Source: Fidelibacterota bacterium (GTDB lineage: Bacteria; Fidelibacterota; Marinisomatia; Marinisomatales; Marinisomataceae). From it: 50,641 bases of DNA. The translations under genes and the position numbers were made by a program. This document shows positions 48,902 through 50,641 of this stretch, piece by piece. Below the pieces are notes generated by a model that was given only the letters and a program-made list of their open reading frames with translations, was not told where the DNA came from and ran no database searches. The stretch lies in contig JADHQL010000002.1 of the NCBI GenBank assembly GCA_016777965.1, forward strand, positions 1 through 50,641. The letters run 5' to 3'. How positions within the stretch are numbered: position 1 is the first letter of the stretch; every line of letters starts with the position of its first letter.

Positions 48902-50490
48902 TCTTTTTGTTGCATTGCAATTTTTTTAAATTCATGCATTGCAGTTTCAGAGTTTGACATTATCGCTATAAGTTGGTTTGCCCAGGGTAGATTTTCATTC
49001 TCTACTAAAATTTTTAATCTATCAATGCTGTTAACAAACATCCTTGGTAAATAAGTTGGAGTTGGTGTTCCTCCAGTACCCACACCTTTACTTTGATTTC
49101 TGTAAGGATCTGGTGCTTTTAAAATATAGTTTACAACCATATGATAATGATCAATTCTATGTTTAATTATCCATCGAATAGTATTAGCTAATAATTTTTT
49201 ATAATGATTTATTGATTCAACTTTTGAAAGAAAATTTGATTCGATTATTGTTTTTCTAATTTTAACAATTAATGCATGATGTGCTGGAGGTCTGTAACCA
49301 ACTCTAAATGATTTTAACAATCTTGATAAAGAATCCTGTTCAAAATTTTTTGGAAAGTCTTCATTTTCAACATGACCTTTTGTTAGAATGCTGTTTATTA
49401 TAATTTCATCTGTTTTTTTATCAAGATTATACGCCCCTGTATGATTACCAATACCTGTTATTTCATCTGCTATTGGGTAGTATGAACTATTAGCTCCAGT
49501 TTGACCATGGAGATTTGATATGTACAATCCTTTAGAATTATATTCTTTATCAAAAGTATCCCCACAATTTTCAAAAAATAATCCTTTAGTAGGATAGATT
49601 TTACCTTGATTTCCATATAATCCTTGAATGAAGATTCTAACTTCTTTGTTATATAGTGAAGGTTCAGATACTTTCCACATTGTATTAAATAATTGATTTG
49701 AATGCAAAGTAGCTAATTCAATCTTTTCAAGATTTTCTTTAATATCATCTTTTTTTACAGCTTGGAGTAAATTTTCAATCATCATTTTTGATGTTCGTTC
49801 CATCGCAAGATGAGTCATTCTAAATCCTTGTTCATTTCCATCAAAGTCATGAAAAGCCACTAAAGGCTTAATTGATCTTATGTAATCAATATTTTTACTT
49901 AAATCATCATAATTATCTAGCTCTTGATCTGGAAGTGCCCCAGAGCGTAATACATAATCTGCAGCATACTCAAATTCAGGTTGTTGGCCTGTAATTCTTG
50001 AAGATAATAAAAGCAATCCTGATAGTGGCCATGGAATGAATGCATTTGCTTTTTTTTGACTATTAAATATTGGTTCGATTTTAATTCCATTAGCAAGCCA
50101 TGAAGACCAACATCTCACATTTGCAATTAGTTCAGCTGATTCTTTTGTTGGGTTAGCAATGTAATTTTGTACATCTAAAATAAATTTATCCATTAATCCA
50201 TCATCAATTAATTTTACTTCATCAAAAAGTGCATTCTGTCCAATTAAACCTGTTTTTGAATTACTGTGCACGGTCATTTCAAGTGCAATATCTGATAAAA
50301 TGTTATAAGGAGGAGGAAGTTTTTTAAGGGTTGAATATGGCAATGTTGAATTAGGGTGCCAAATTAATTCTGATGTTTGTTGAATTAGACTTGCATCAAA
50401 CTCTAACCCAAATAAATGTTCATTAAATTGAATTCCATTCCCAAGGTACGGAAAGTAATCTTCTGTTGAAATTTGAATATTAGACTTCAT
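48898..50490 (-). CDS. Indoleamine/tryptophan 2,3-dioxygenase superfamily-like heme protein
   Basis: FRVGYRPPAHHALI, HRIDHYHMVVNYIL, GTGGTPTPTYL, VRIFIQGLYGN and HGQTGANSSYYPIADEITGI align in order with IDO1 segments recalled from memory. Confidence 0.7.
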   Translation of the reverse strand: MKSNIQISTEDYFPYLGNGIQFNEHLFGLEFDASLIQQTSELIWHPNSTLPYSTLKKLPPPYNILSDIALEMTVHSNSKTGLIGQNALFDEVKLIDDGLMDKFILDVQNYIANPTKESAELIANVRCWSSWLANGIKIEPIFNSQKKANAFIPWPLSGLLLLSSRITGQQPEFEYAADYVLRSGALPDQELDNYDDLSKNIDYIRSIKPLVAFHDFDGNEQGFRMTHLAMERTSKMMIENLLQAVKKDDIKENLEKIELATLHSNQLFNTMWKVSEPSLYNKEVRIFIQGLYGNQGKIYPTKGLFFENCGDTFDKEYNSKGLYISNLHGQTGANSSYYPIADEITGIGNHTGAYNLDKKTDEIIINSILTKGHVENEDFPKNFEQDSLSRLLKSFRVGYRPPAHHALIVKIRKTIIESNFLSKVESINHYKKLLANTIRWIIKHRIDHYHMVVNYILKAPDPYRNQSKGVGTGGTPTPTYLPRMFVNSIDRLKILVENENLPWANQLIAIMSNSETAMHEFKKIAMQQKD

Positions 50491-50641
50491 TGTTTCTAAC
50501 TAAATCATTAATGAACTTGAAAACAGATTCGTCGTTCCAAAAGGCACTTCCAATATCTTTTACAACTACTTCTCCATTTGAGTTAATGATAAATGTTGTC
50601 GGAATACCTGAAGTTGCAAAAAATTCGTCATCTGTTAAAAC
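50480..50641 (-). CDS. TlpA/ResA-like thioredoxin-fold protein, C-terminal fragment (cut by window edge)
   Basis: Read directly: VLTDDEFFATSGIPTTFIINSNGEVVVKDIGSAFWNDESVFKFINDLVRNNEV*; cis-Pro GIPTTFIIN motif. Confidence 0.7.
   Translation of the reverse strand, partial: VLTDDEFFATSGIPTTFIINSNGEVVVKDIGSAFWNDESVFKFINDLVRNNEV

Noticed and set aside
1-50641. tRNA, rRNA or CRISPR array
   Set aside because: Intergenic gaps were scanned by eye for T-loop GGTTCRA-like cloverleafs, rRNA cores and regularly spaced repeats; none recognised. A tRNAscan/CRISPR run is needed to be certain.

Overview
AT-rich, very gene-dense chromosomal window from a Gram-negative-type bacterium. LPS genes (waaA/kdtA-like, heptosyltransferase, LptE-like), a DUF4837-like lipoprotein, a two-subunit PntA and a DPP-IV-like peptidase suggest the FCB superphylum, possibly Marinimicrobia/SAR406; this placement is inference. 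Nearly all of the window is coding. Most genes are housekeeping: rpoD, der, aceB-aceA, pepA, pntB/pntA2/pntA1, alaS, guaB, rpsT, meaB, tatC, waaF/waaA, uvrB, asnS, nadE, lepA, accA, ppiD. Many neighbours overlap or abut as TAATG/ATGA. No rRNA, tRNA, CRISPR array or transposase was recognised. Most unusual points: (1) malate synthase has about 70 conserved N-terminal residues upstream of the first ATG/GTG/TTG, implying an ATT/ATC start; (2) a 530-aa protein at the right edge carries indoleamine/tryptophan 2,3-dioxygenase superfamily signatures, with a TDO-like His at the IDO1 Ser167 position, and overlaps a TlpA-like gene; (3) a Gp157-like phage protein and a RecB/phage-type PD-(D/E)XK nuclease sit among housekeeping genes; (4) an LptE-like lipoprotein has a thrombospondin-type-3-like Asp-rich insertion; (5) two single-TM microproteins missing from the ORF track exactly fill the gaps around a rhodanese lipoprotein gene. 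All family calls come from reading the translations, with no database search.
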